Shown here in pieces: positions 1-6,821 of a stretch of 6,982 nucleotides of DNA. The notes under the pieces are model-generated. The model ran no database searches and was not told the origin of the DNA. It saw nothing but the letters and a program-made list of their open reading frames with translations. Position 1 is the first letter of the stretch, and every line of letters begins with the position of its first letter. Source of the stretch: an uncultured Selenomonadaceae bacterium (GTDB lineage: Bacteria > Bacillota > Negativicutes > Selenomonadales > Selenomonadaceae); NCBI GenBank assembly GCA_905233965.1, contig CAJOFG010000133.1, forward strand, positions 1,537-8,518, read 5' to 3'. The position numbers and the translations under genes were made by a program.

Positions 1-662
1 TTTTGGAAGCGATTGATGCCGGGCTTGAGTTGGCGGTTTGCATTACCGAACACATTCCGGTTTTGGACATGGTTAAAGTCCGTCGTTACATGGAGGGAAA
101 GAAAACCCGGTTAATCGGACCGAACTGTCCCGGAATTTTGACGGCTGACGAATGTAAACTCGGAATCATTCCGGGATACATTCATCGCAAAGGTCACGTC
201 GGAGTTATTTCGCGCTCCGGCACTTTGACTTACGAAGCGACTTTCCAACTGACGGCGGCGGGTATCGGTCAGACGACGGCAATCGGAATCGGCGGCGACC
301 CGGTTAAAGGCATGGACTTTATCGACACGCTGAAACTTTTCAAAGAAGATCCGGATACAAAAGCCGTCTTGATGATCGGCGAAATCGGAGGAAGTGCCGA
401 AGAGGACGCGGCGAAGTGGATTAAAGAGAATATGCCGGAAAAACCGGTTGCGGCGTTCATTGCCGGACGGCAGGCTCCTCCCGGAAAACGTATGGGACAC
501 GCCGGCGCGATTATCTCCGGCGGCAAAGGAACGGCGGCGGATAAAATTGCCGCACTCAATGCGGTGGGAATCGAAGTCGCCGATACCGTCGCGCATATCG
601 GAGAAACGGTCGTAAAAACTTTAAAGAAAGCCGGGATTTATGATGAGTGCCACACTTGCTGA
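1..662 (+). CDS. sucD: Succinyl-CoA synthetase (ADP-forming) alpha subunit, 5'-truncated by window edge
   Basis: This is the C-terminal 219 residues of the alpha subunit of succinate-CoA ligase, which with SucC interconverts succinyl-CoA and succinate plus CoA with nucleotide phosphorylation. The reading frame is open at the left edge. The first full codon is a TTG that corresponds to an internal Leu of the family's ILEAIDA stretch, so it is not a start, and roughly 70-80 residues lie outside the window. Counting from that codon, I see the GPNCPG segment (39-44), [10 protein letters not shown] of the CoA/ligase region (70-79), GIGGDP (95-100), [11 protein letters not shown] (125-135) and [10 protein letters not shown] (161-170). 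His166 matches the phosphohistidine that carries the phosphoryl group in this family. No key residue is missing in the visible part. The stop TGA at 660-662 lies inside the start of pyrF, which suggests co-transcription and translational coupling. sucC would be expected just upstream. Family identity is very secure. Confidence 0.96.
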   Translation, partial: LEAIDAGLELAVCITEHIPVLDMVKVRRYMEGKKTRLIGPNCPGILTADECKLGIIPGYIHRKGHVGVISRSGTLTYEATFQLTAAGIGQTTAIGIGGDPVKGMDFIDTLKLFKEDPDTKAVLMIGEIGGSAEEDAAKWIKENMPEKPVAAFIAGRQAPPGKRMGHAGAIISGGKGTAADKIAALNAVGIEVADTVAHIGETVVKTLKKAGIYDECHTC

Positions 663-1371
663 CGAAAGATTGATAGTCGCGCTGGATTTTCACAAAGCGG
701 ACGATGTAAAAAAATTGGTTGACGAACTCGGCGACAAAATTATTTTTTACAAAGTCGGCATGGAACTTTTTTACAGCGTCGGCACGGAAGTGATTGACTT
801 CCTGAAGTCGCGGAACAAAAAAATTTTTCTCGACCTGAAACTTCATGACATTCCGGCGACGGTTGCCGGCGGTCTTTGCTCCCTCGCGAATTTGGGCGCG
901 AACATTTTAAACGTCCACGCGTTCGGCGGGTTCACCATGATGAAAAATTCCGCAGAAAAATTGCGCGAAGAGTCGGAGCGGCTCGGAATCGAAAAGCCGA
1001 AACTCGTCGCGATAACCGTTTTGACTTCGATAAATCAAGACGATTGGAACGGCTTGGGTTTAAGTCAAACAAAAATTTCCGATACGGTAATTCGTTTGGC
1101 GAAGTCTGCGAAGTCTGCCGGGCTTGACGGAGTTGTTGCCTCGCCGCAGGAAGCCGGATTGATTAGCGAAGCTTGCGGAGAAGATTTTTTAATCATAACT
1201 CCGGGTATTCGTCCGGCCGGCAGCGACATAAACGACCAGAGCAGAATTTCCACGCCGGCGGCGGCGATTAAAAACGGCGCGAATTATTTGGTTGTCGGCA
1301 GACCGATTCGGGCGGCGAAAAATCCGGTTGAGGCCGCCGAAAATATTTTGAAGGAAATTGCCGGAATTTAA
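640..1371 (+). CDS. pyrF: Orotidine 5'-phosphate decarboxylase
   Basis: A 243-residue protein of normal length for the bacterial class I enzyme, which decarboxylates OMP to UMP in the last step of de novo pyrimidine synthesis in the cytoplasm. The TIM-barrel landmarks are present: ALDF with Asp16 near the N-terminus, YKVG with Lys38, the catalytic motif [11 protein letters not shown] (64-73) with Asp65, Lys67 and Asp70 as the charged network, TPGIRP (187-192) and VVGRPI (218-223) in the phosphate-binding region. The start is ATGATG at 640, so initiation could be at 640 or 643. Both lie inside the 3' end of sucD in another frame, giving a 23-bp overlap. The upstream AAAGAAAG at 623-630 is only a weak ribosome binding site, so re-initiation by ribosomes finishing sucD is plausible. 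serA follows after 22 bp. I see no PyrR-type leader here, as expected for an internal operon gene. Confidence 0.96.
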   Translation: MMSATLADERLIVALDFHKADDVKKLVDELGDKIIFYKVGMELFYSVGTEVIDFLKSRNKKIFLDLKLHDIPATVAGGLCSLANLGANILNVHAFGGFTMMKNSAEKLREESERLGIEKPKLVAITVLTSINQDDWNGLGLSQTKISDTVIRLAKSAKSAGLDGVVASPQEAGLISEACGEDFLIITPGIRPAGSDINDQSRISTPAAAIKNGANYLVVGRPIRAAKNPVEAAENILKEIAGI

Positions 1372-1381
1372 ATTTTTACTC

Positions 1382-1386
1382 GGAGG
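1382..1386 (+). promoter_or_regulatory. Ribosome binding site that sets the serA start
   Basis: GGAGG lies 7 nt before the ATG at 1394, inside the 22-bp gap between pyrF and serA. It decides between the ATG at 1394 and the longer in-frame reading from a TTG at 1358, which would start inside pyrF and lacks such a site. A TTG directly before the ATG (1391) is in frame but less favoured. Confidence 0.85.
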
Positions 1387-1393
1387 TTTTTTG

Positions 1394-2974
1394 ATGTTCA
1401 ACATTCTTGCAGCCGACGGAATTGCCGGCGAAGGTATCGAAATCCTGAAAAAAAATTTTAACGTCGAAGTGCGAAACAAACTTTCCGCCGAAGAACTTTT
1501 GGAAATAATTCCGAACTTCGACGCGCTGATTGTTCGCTCCGCATCGAAAGTCACGGCGGAAGTTTTGGAACGTGCGAAGAATTTAAAAATTATCGGACGT
1601 GCCGGTGTCGGCGTGGACAATATCGACGTGAACGCGGCGACCGAAAAGGGAATCATCGTGATAAATTCTCCGGACGGAAACACGATAGCCGCGACCGAAC
1701 ATACTTTTGCAATGCTCCTTGCCGTCAGCAGAAATATTCCTCAAGCTTACAAATCCATGCACGAAGGAAAATGGAATCGTTCAAAATTTGTCGGCGTGGA
1801 ACTTCACAACAAAACTTTGGGCGTTGTCGGTCTCGGCAGAATCGGCGCGGGCGTTGCGAAACGTGCGCAATCTTTCGACATGAAAGTTATCGCTTACGAT
1901 CCTTTCGTTGCCGAATCACGCGCGGAATCTCTCGGCGTTAAACTCGTCGAACTCGAAGAACTTTTCAAAACGTCCGACTTCATCACCGTTCATATGCCGC
2001 TGACGAAGAAAACCGAAAACATGATCTCACTCGAACAAATGAAGATGATGAAACCGACAGTGCGGCTGATAAATTGCGCGCGCGGAGGAATTATCAATGA
2101 GCATGACCTTGCCGAAGCGTTGAAAACAAATTTAATTGCCGGCGCGGCGATTGACGTTTTCACGAGCGAACCTTTGCCGGAAAATTCTCCCTTAATCGGT
2201 TTGCCGAATATTATTCTGACTCCTCATCTCGGCGCATCGACGATTGAGGCGCAAATCGGCGTTTCGGTGGACGTTGCCGGCGGAATCATGGACGCGCTGA
2301 GCGGAAAACCGGTTGCGACTGCCGTAAATATGCCGCATATTCCGGCGCACGTTTTGAAAAAACTTTTGCCTTACCTGGACTTGGCGGAGCGACTCGGAAG
2401 AATGATAACCGTTTTGAGCAAGGAACCGGTTTCAAATGTGGAAGTAAAAGTCAACGGAAAAATTGCGGACGGCAATTCATCTTTAATTTCGACTTCCGTC
2501 TTGAAAGGAATTTTGTCCGACGCGCTCGACGCAAATGTAAATTTGGTCAATGCAAATTTGTTGGCGAACGAAAGAGGTATTCACGTTTCGGAAATTTCTT
2601 CTCGTGTCGCCGGCGATTTTTCAAACACTTTGACGGTTACGGCAAACAAAAATTCCGTGACGGGTACGCTTTTCGGCAACGAAGGCAGAATCGTTTCGAT
2701 AAACAATTTCCGCGTTGACGTTGACCCGCACGCCGGACTTTTGATTTGTCCGCATATCAACAAGCCGGGTGTCATCGGCGAAGTCGGTACTCTCCTTGCC
2801 GGGTTCAACATAAATATTTCCGGTATGCAGGTCGGCAAAACCGACATCGGCGGCACAAATATTATGGTGCTTACCGTTGACAATCCGATACCGCCGGAAG
2901 TCATGGCGAAAATAAAAGCCGTCGATGCAATTTTCGATGCAACGCTCGTTGCCTTCGACGACGCAAACAATTAG
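1394..2974 (+). CDS. serA: D-3-phosphoglycerate dehydrogenase, long form with C-terminal ACT domain
   Basis: A 526-residue cytoplasmic enzyme that oxidises 3-phosphoglycerate to 3-phosphohydroxypyruvate with NAD, the first step of serine synthesis. Residues about 1-95 and 285-315 form the substrate-binding domain and about 96-284 the Rossmann domain. The NAD motif is GLGRIG (146-151), with the ribose-binding Asp169 in YDP. The catalytic set is Arg230 (CARGG), Glu259 (SEP) and His278 (TPHLGAST). Residues about 315-445 match the intervening (ASB-like) domain of long SerA proteins. Residues about 448-526 form an ACT domain (HINKPGVIGEVGTLL), which in this family often gives feedback control by serine. 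Length is typical of the long type. The start at 1394 is backed by a GGAGG site. The stop is TAG at 2972-2974, formed at the very edge of an inverted repeat. Last gene of the sucD-pyrF-serA run. Other 2-hydroxyacid dehydrogenases lack this domain layout. Confidence 0.95.
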   Translation: MFNILAADGIAGEGIEILKKNFNVEVRNKLSAEELLEIIPNFDALIVRSASKVTAEVLERAKNLKIIGRAGVGVDNIDVNAATEKGIIVINSPDGNTIAATEHTFAMLLAVSRNIPQAYKSMHEGKWNRSKFVGVELHNKTLGVVGLGRIGAGVAKRAQSFDMKVIAYDPFVAESRAESLGVKLVELEELFKTSDFITVHMPLTKKTENMISLEQMKMMKPTVRLINCARGGIINEHDLAEALKTNLIAGAAIDVFTSEPLPENSPLIGLPNIILTPHLGASTIEAQIGVSVDVAGGIMDALSGKPVATAVNMPHIPAHVLKKLLPYLDLAERLGRMITVLSKEPVSNVEVKVNGKIADGNSSLISTSVLKGILSDALDANVNLVNANLLANERGIHVSEISSRVAGDFSNTLTVTANKNSVTGTLFGNEGRIVSINNFRVDVDPHAGLLICPHINKPGVIGEVGTLLAGFNINISGMQVGKTDIGGTNIMVLTVDNPIPPEVMAKIKAVDAIFDATLVAFDDANN

Positions 2975-3134
2975 GGCGTGTTGGTAAAGACGAACGCACG
3001 CCGATGACGGTTATTTTTCCGTCCGGACTTTGTCAAAATTTCTTGAAATATGTACGATATTCCTGCGATTTTTCCTCGTCGGACGAAAAAATTCCACGTC
3101 ACGTCGCACATTCTTACTTTACCGACACACCCTA
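2972..3134. repeat. 163-bp imperfect inverted repeat with TA ends, MITE-like
   Basis: The left end (2972-2989, TAGGGCGTGTTGGTAAAG) and the right end (3117-3134, CTTTACCGACACACCCTA) are inverted copies agreeing at 16 of 18 positions. Similarity continues inward: 3013-3028 matches the reverse complement of 3078-3092 with one gap and one substitution. The centre is a small hairpin, AATAT (3047-3051) and ATATT (3057-3061) around GTACG, almost at the midpoint. The whole block can therefore fold as one long imperfect stem-loop. It encodes no convincing protein. TA sits at both ends, the target-site type used by Tc1/mariner-like (IS630) elements, but because TA is itself palindromic it cannot be told apart from the repeat. 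A non-autonomous MITE-like element is the best guess. An intergenic palindromic repeat or an elaborate transcription end are alternatives. The symmetry is seen directly; mobility is inferred. Confidence 0.6.
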
Positions 3135-3170
3135 AAAAATTTTTTTCACGACTCAAGCACAATACAAAAA

Positions 3171-3199
3171 TTCCCGACGCAAGCCGGGAAATTTTTTTT
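3171..3199. terminator. Rho-independent terminator between serA and the GT9 gene, probably bidirectional
   Basis: TTCCCG (3171-3176) and CGGGAA (3185-3190) form a perfect 6-bp stem around an 8-nt loop. On the plus strand it is followed by A and eight Ts (3192-3199), a classic terminator for the sucD-pyrF-serA transcript. On the minus strand the same hairpin is followed by TTTTTG (complement of 3165-3170), so it can also end the converging glycosyltransferase transcript, whose stop is only 22 bp away. Confidence 0.8.
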
Positions 3200-3220
3200 G
3201 CAATTATTCGTCAGAAAATA

Positions 3221-4549
3221 TTATTTCGATTTTTGGGAGTCGATGTATTCGCAAAGTGCGTCGAAGGCGGCGACAATTTCTTCCGGAGGAATTTGAGTTA
3301 TGCAATGCGGCTCCCGGTGACTGCAACCGCCGTAAGCAATTTTATTCGCGCAGTCGTCAAGAGCATGAGCCGGACGCAAAACGACATTTAATGTTTGCCA
3401 AGGGGGAAAGCGAAGATATTCGCTCGACAAACCCGCCATGTCATTTTCCTTATCGACCGCCTCCCGATAAACGGCGAGAACCGGAAGTCCGGCGGCGGCA
3501 GACATATGCATAACGCCGGTGTCGTTGCCGATGTAAAAATCCGATTGCGCGATAACCGCTTCCGTTTCCCGCAACGTCGTCAGCCCGGTCAAGTTCAAAA
3601 CAATTCCTTCCGGTAAATTTTCGTAAAGAAAGTTTGCCGATTTTTTTTCGCCTTCGCCGCCGACGATGACAAAATTTATTCCGCGCCGGTTAATTTCCGT
3701 CAGAGCCGTCACCCATTTTTCAACCGGATATTGACGACCTGTATCGCCGGCACCCAAACCGATGACGGCTTTTTTACCCGGCGGGAGTTGCGACAAAAAT
3801 TTTTCCGCACGTCGAAAATCTTCTTCGCCGTACCAAAGTTCCATGTTCGTTTCCTCAAGTTGAAAACCCGCCAAGAGTAAAAGTCCCAAATGTTTTTCGA
3901 CTTCCTTTTTCCAATCAGTCGGGACGGCAAGATTTTTTGTCAGCATTTCGTTATCGGAAACTTGCGCCGGATGTTCGTCCGGAATTTGCAAATCCGGCAT
4001 GAGATTTTTGTAAGGGATTGTGCCGTAACCGATTCTTTCTTGCGCTCCGCTTAAAAATGCCGTGAGGATCGCGCCGAGATTGTCGCTGCCCCATTGAGGA
4101 GTGAACGCCTTCGTAAAATGTTTGTGCCAAAGATTTTTTCTGCAGAACGCCGAAACATTTTTTAAAACGTCCGAAAATTTTTTGCCGAAAGTTTTTGCGT
4201 CGCATTGAAAAACTTCGTTGACGTAAGGACAGAGTTCGGCAATAGGAAAGACAAGCGAAGAAACCACCAAAGTTATCCGCGCCTTCGGAAAATTTTTTCT
4301 GAGTTCGCGAATAAATCCGCTCGTCAAAATAAAATCGCCGATAACGTCAGTCCGAACGACCAAAATATTTTCGACACCATGAATCGACTTTTCGCGAAAA
4401 CCGGCGGCGTGAAATTCTCTTTCCATGTCGTCAAAAAGTTTCCGGAAAAAAAAGAAAAGTTGTTCGCAGTTCGTTTCATCAACTTTTTCCGCGTCACTTT
4501 GCAGCGCGTTCAAAGTCGTTTCAAGACTTTCGTAAAGATTTTTTTCCAT
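3221..4549 (-). CDS. Glycosyltransferase family 9 protein (heptosyltransferase-like)
   Basis: A 442-residue protein of the ADP-heptose:LPS heptosyltransferase family, GT-B fold, acting at the cytoplasmic face of the inner membrane on lipopolysaccharide core or a related glycan. Residues 1-59 are a Lys/Glu-rich, probably helical extension not usual in WaaC/WaaF, which are about 320-350 residues long. The first Rossmann half begins at NILVVRTDVIGDFILTSG (61-78), with the Gly-Asp of the family's acceptor-side loop at 71-72. The second half has LGAGDTGRQYPVEKW (265-279), VIVGGEGE (294-301), LTGLTTLRE (320-328) and the donor-binding IGNDTGVMHMSAAAGLPV (340-357), with Asp343, Thr344 and His348. Cys400, Cys409 and Cys416 cluster near the C-terminus. 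The start at 4549 is preferred over an upstream in-frame ATG at 4615, because it has a GGAG site 8 nt upstream and the longer reading would run through the promoter. Monocistronic. Exact sugar and acceptor cannot be told. Confidence 0.9.
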   Translation of the reverse strand: MEKNLYESLETTLNALQSDAEKVDETNCEQLFFFFRKLFDDMEREFHAAGFREKSIHGVENILVVRTDVIGDFILTSGFIRELRKNFPKARITLVVSSLVFPIAELCPYVNEVFQCDAKTFGKKFSDVLKNVSAFCRKNLWHKHFTKAFTPQWGSDNLGAILTAFLSGAQERIGYGTIPYKNLMPDLQIPDEHPAQVSDNEMLTKNLAVPTDWKKEVEKHLGLLLLAGFQLEETNMELWYGEEDFRRAEKFLSQLPPGKKAVIGLGAGDTGRQYPVEKWVTALTEINRRGINFVIVGGEGEKKSANFLYENLPEGIVLNLTGLTTLRETEAVIAQSDFYIGNDTGVMHMSAAAGLPVLAVYREAVDKENDMAGLSSEYLRFPPWQTLNVVLRPAHALDDCANKIAYGGCSHREPHCITQIPPEEIVAAFDALCEYIDSQKSK

Positions 4550-4557
4550 AAAAAATT

Positions 4558-4561
4558 CTCC
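4558..4561 (-). promoter_or_regulatory. Ribosome binding site that sets the GT9 start
   Basis: On the minus strand GGAG (complement of CTCC here) precedes the ATG at 4549 by 8 nt, in the context AGCGGAGAATTTTTTATG. It supports the 442-residue protein rather than a form 22 residues longer. Confidence 0.75.
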
Positions 4562-4582
4562 GCTTTCGATTGAGTTTCCGAA

Positions 4583-4611
4583 ATGATAGCATAAACCCGG
4601 AGGTGTTACAA
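4583..4611 (-). promoter_or_regulatory. Extended -10 promoter for the GT9 gene
   Basis: On the minus strand, TTGTAA (4611-4606) is the -35, followed by a 17-bp spacer and TATCAT (4588-4583) preceded by TGC, which is an extended -10. Transcription would begin near 4576, leaving a leader of about 27 nt that contains the ribosome binding site. The 13-bp block over the -10 (4583-4595) occurs again in the ndh promoter. Confidence 0.65.
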
Positions 4612-4636
4612 GCAAACGCCCTGACGAAAAAAAATT

Positions 4637-4664
4637 TTGTTCGCATAAAATTTTTTGTTATAAT
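4637..4664 (+). promoter_or_regulatory. Sigma-70-type promoter for the PhzF-family gene
   Basis: A perfect TATAAT at 4659-4664 preceded by TGT (extended -10), with a weak -35 TTGTTC at 4637-4642 and a 16-bp spacer. The surroundings are A/T tracts typical of an UP-like region. The expected start is near 4671, giving a leader of about 20 nt. It lies back to back with the GT9 promoter, 25 bp between the two -35 boxes, so the two genes could share a regulator or compete for polymerase. Confidence 0.75.
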
Positions 4665-4678
4665 CGGTAAAAATTTTT

Positions 4679-4683
4679 GGAGG
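4679..4683 (+). promoter_or_regulatory. Ribosome binding site of the PhzF-family gene
   Basis: GGAGG lies 7 nt before the ATG at 4691, downstream of the TATAAT box, and fixes this start. Confidence 0.8.
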
Positions 4684-4690
4684 GATTTTT

Positions 4691-5476
4691 ATGGTTCAGT
4701 TTATCGTTGACGCTTTCACCGACAAAATTTTTTCCGGAAACCCGGCGGCAGTTTGTATCGCGGAAAAATTTCCGGACGAAAAAATTATGACGAACATCGC
4801 GAAGGAAAATAATTTGTCGGAGACCGCTTTTGTCGTGAAGGGAAAAAATTTTTACCGGCTCCGTTGGTTCACCCCGTCCGGCGAAATTGATTTTTGCGGA
4901 CACGCGACATTGGCAACCGCCTTCGTGCTTTTGACCCGGATTGAAAAAAATTCGGACTCAATCGAATTTGAAACAATGCACGGAAATTTTTCCGTCACCC
5001 GGAAAGAAAATTTCTTTGAAATGGATTTCCCGGCTTACGAGTACAAAAAAATTCCGGTTACGCAAGATATGCGCGATGCCGTCGGCGAAAATGTTTCGGA
5101 GGCTTATTTGAGTCGCGATTTGCTTTTATTTTTGGACGACGACGAAAAAGTTAAAAATCTCAAGCCGAATTTCGACAAGTTGCAAAAACTTGACGGACTT
5201 ATTCAAGCGGTGACGGCGAAAAGTTCCGACGAAAATTTTGATTGCGTTTCCCGGATTTTTGCGCCGAAAATAAAAATCGCCGAGGACCCGGTGACGGGCT
5301 CGACGCATTGTTTAATCGCTCCGATATGGGCGGATAAGTTGCAAAAAAATTCTCTGAAATGTTACCAGGCATCCGAACGCGGCGGAATTTTATTCTGTGA
5401 AATTTCCGGCAACCGCGTGAAAGTTTCCGGCAACGCAGTTCTTTTCGCAAAGTCCGAATTGTGTATTTCCGAGTGA
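4691..5476 (+). CDS. PhzF-family (YddE/YHI9-type) isomerase/epimerase-like protein
   Basis: A 261-residue protein with the PhzF double hot-dog (diaminopimelate-epimerase-like) fold, close to the family's usual 260-300 residues. The N-terminus VDAFTDKIFSGNPAAV (6-21) is characteristic. NLSETAF (41-47) carries the family's catalytic Glu (Glu44), FTPSGEIDFCGHATLA (60-75) carries His71, and EDPVTGSTH (198-206) carries Asp199, so the active-site set known from PhzF is intact. In phenazine producers PhzF isomerises trans-2,3-dihydro-3-hydroxyanthranilate. No other phz genes are here, so this is more likely one of the widespread homologues whose substrate is not known. It should be soluble, with no signal peptide or membrane segment. 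It has its own promoter and ribosome binding site, and its stop is only 9 bp from the stop of the converging ndh gene. Confidence 0.92.
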   Translation: MVQFIVDAFTDKIFSGNPAAVCIAEKFPDEKIMTNIAKENNLSETAFVVKGKNFYRLRWFTPSGEIDFCGHATLATAFVLLTRIEKNSDSIEFETMHGNFSVTRKENFFEMDFPAYEYKKIPVTQDMRDAVGENVSEAYLSRDLLLFLDDDEKVKNLKPNFDKLQKLDGLIQAVTAKSSDENFDCVSRIFAPKIKIAEDPVTGSTHCLIAPIWADKLQKNSLKCYQASERGGILFCEISGNRVKVSGNAVLFAKSELCISE

Positions 5477-5485
5477 AAAATTTTT

Positions 5486-6742
5486 TTACAGTTTCATGTT
5501 GGTTATGATTCTTCCCAATCTTATTCCGGAGAACAAATTCCAAGTCCATTTAATTGCAACGGTCAGGTTTGTATGTGCGCCGGCAAGTCGAATCAGGTGG
5601 ACGAACATCCAAGCACACCACGCGAGGAACCCGGTCATTCGCGGATGACCGACGACAGCCTGTCCGCGTCCGATTGTCGCCATCGCGCCCAAATCTTTGT
5701 AAACGAATTTTTCAAGGTTTGTATCGCCCTTGATGAGTTTCATAATATTTTTGTGGCAGACGACCGCTTCTTGAGTTGCAACCGGAGCAACCGTCGGGAG
5801 CGGACGTTTCATGTCGCCGTGCATGAAACAGGCGCAATCTCCTATCGCGAAAACATTTTTGTTGACGGCACCTTTGACCATCAAATTTTCTTCAATCATC
5901 AAACGCCCGTCGCGAGCATTTTCGCCGCCGCAGTTGTTCATGAAATCGACCGCACGGACTCCCGCCGCCCAAATAACCGTCGTCGTCGGAATTTCCGCGC
6001 CGCTCTTCAATTTGAGAACGTCGCCGTCATAACCGACAACTTGAGTGTCAAGCATTACGCGAACGCCTTTTTTCTCCAGGACGCGAACTGTTTCTTTCTG
6101 CAAATCTTCCGGCATCATCGGCAAAACGCGCGGCGTTGCCTCAATCAAAATAACTTGAACGTCGTTGAAGTCGAGATTGTGAATTTCCTTTTTCTGAACG
6201 TCTATCAATTCGGTGAGTGCGCCGGCCTCTTCGACTCCGGTCGGACCTCCGCCGGCGACGACAAAAGTCATGCGTTTTCTTCTGTCCTCCGGCGTGCGAT
6301 AAGGTTTGCTTGCGCGTTCAAATTCGTGGAGGACGTGGTTCCTGATGTGTATCGCCTCTTGAATCGTTTTCATGCCGTAAGCTTTTTCCTCAACCTCTTT
6401 CATGCCGAAAAAGTTTGTCGTGGCACCGGCGGCAAGGATAAGATAATCGTAGGGAATTTCTCCGTGATTCGTTATGAGAACATTTCTTTCCTGGTCAACG
6501 CCCTGCGCCTTCGCCATGAAAAAGTTTACATTTTTATTGTCGCGGAAAAAAGTACGAATCGGATATGCAATTTCGTCCTCTGCCAAAACTGAAGTCGAAA
6601 CCTGATACAAAAGCGGCTGGAACAAATGAAAATTGTGGCGATCGACAAGAGTGATGTCCACATTTTCCTTTGCAAAAAGTTTTGCGATTTTGATACCGCC
6701 GAAACCGCCGCCGACGATAACAATGCGCGGTTTGTCTGCCAT
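5486..6742 (-). CDS. ndh: Type II NADH dehydrogenase (NDH-2), FAD-dependent NADH:quinone oxidoreductase
   Basis: A 418-residue flavoprotein that moves electrons from NADH to membrane quinone without pumping protons. It has two Rossmann domains. The FAD-binding GGGFGG is at 11-16 with acidic Asp34 ending the second strand, and PLLYQVST at 43-50. The NADH-binding GGGPTG is at 164-169, followed by VEEAGAL. FAIGDCA (298-304) is the second FAD contact. PTVAPVATQEA (316-326) occupies the quinone-site AQxAxQ region, with Pro320 and Glu325 where many NDH-2 proteins have Gln. The C-terminal GFLAWCAWMFVHLIRLAG and following residues (371-404) are aromatic and hydrophobic and match the membrane-binding helices of NDH-2. 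The start at 6742 is chosen because GGGAGG precedes it by 8 nt; an in-frame ATG at 6862 would add 40 residues running through the promoter. Length is normal. Monocistronic. A related FAD/NAD(P) oxidoreductase is the only alternative. Confidence 0.93.
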   Translation of the reverse strand: MADKPRIVIVGGGFGGIKIAKLFAKENVDITLVDRHNFHLFQPLLYQVSTSVLAEDEIAYPIRTFFRDNKNVNFFMAKAQGVDQERNVLITNHGEIPYDYLILAAGATTNFFGMKEVEEKAYGMKTIQEAIHIRNHVLHEFERASKPYRTPEDRRKRMTFVVAGGGPTGVEEAGALTELIDVQKKEIHNLDFNDVQVILIEATPRVLPMMPEDLQKETVRVLEKKGVRVMLDTQVVGYDGDVLKLKSGAEIPTTTVIWAAGVRAVDFMNNCGGENARDGRLMIEENLMVKGAVNKNVFAIGDCACFMHGDMKRPLPTVAPVATQEAVVCHKNIMKLIKGDTNLEKFVYKDLGAMATIGRGQAVVGHPRMTGFLAWCAWMFVHLIRLAGAHTNLTVAIKWTWNLFSGIRLGRIITNMKL

Positions 6743-6750
6743 ATTAAAAA

Positions 6751-6755
6751 CCTCC
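6751..6755 (-). promoter_or_regulatory. Ribosome binding site that sets the ndh start
   Basis: On the minus strand GGAGG (within GGGAGG, complement of 6751-6756) lies 8 nt before the ATG at 6742. It places the start directly before the FAD-binding strand and rules out the longer reading from 6862. Confidence 0.82.
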
Positions 6756-6779
6756 CGAGAAGTACTAAACGTCGAAGTC

Positions 6780-6808
6780 ATGATAGCATAAATTTTTTTC
6801 GTATGCAA
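6780..6808 (-). promoter_or_regulatory. Extended -10 promoter for ndh
   Basis: On the minus strand, TTGCAT (6808-6803) is the -35, then a 17-bp spacer and TATCAT (6785-6780) preceded by TGC. Transcription would start near 6773 with a leader of about 30 nt. The -10 block (6780-6792) is identical over 13 bp to that of the GT9 promoter. Confidence 0.65.
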
Positions 6809-6821
6809 TGCGGAAAAGGCT

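Noticed and set aside
3006..3023. GACGG...CCGTC hairpin as a separate terminator for serA
   Set aside because: It is a 5-bp stem with a T-rich loop but no T tract after it; it is better explained as part of the left arm of the larger inverted repeat.
3030..3391. Plus-strand small open frames (88 and 113 codons) between and over serA and GT9 ends
   Set aside because: They run through the inverted repeat, the terminator and the antisense of the GT9 gene, and lack ribosome binding sites and protein-like composition.
4598..4603. Plus-strand CGGAGG as a ribosome binding site for a small gene
   Set aside because: No start codon with a sustained frame follows at suitable spacing; it lies in the GT9 promoter spacer.
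4550..4615. 22-codon N-terminal extension of the GT9 protein
   Set aside because: It would cross the -10 and reach beyond the -35 box, has no good ribosome binding site, and the ATG at 4549 has GGAG 8 nt upstream.
5573..6592. Plus-strand open frame of 339 codons opposite ndh
   Set aside because: The opposite strand has clear NDH-2 motifs along its whole length. This frame is open because ndh rarely uses codons that read as stops on the other strand; it has no ribosome binding site and no recognisable motif.
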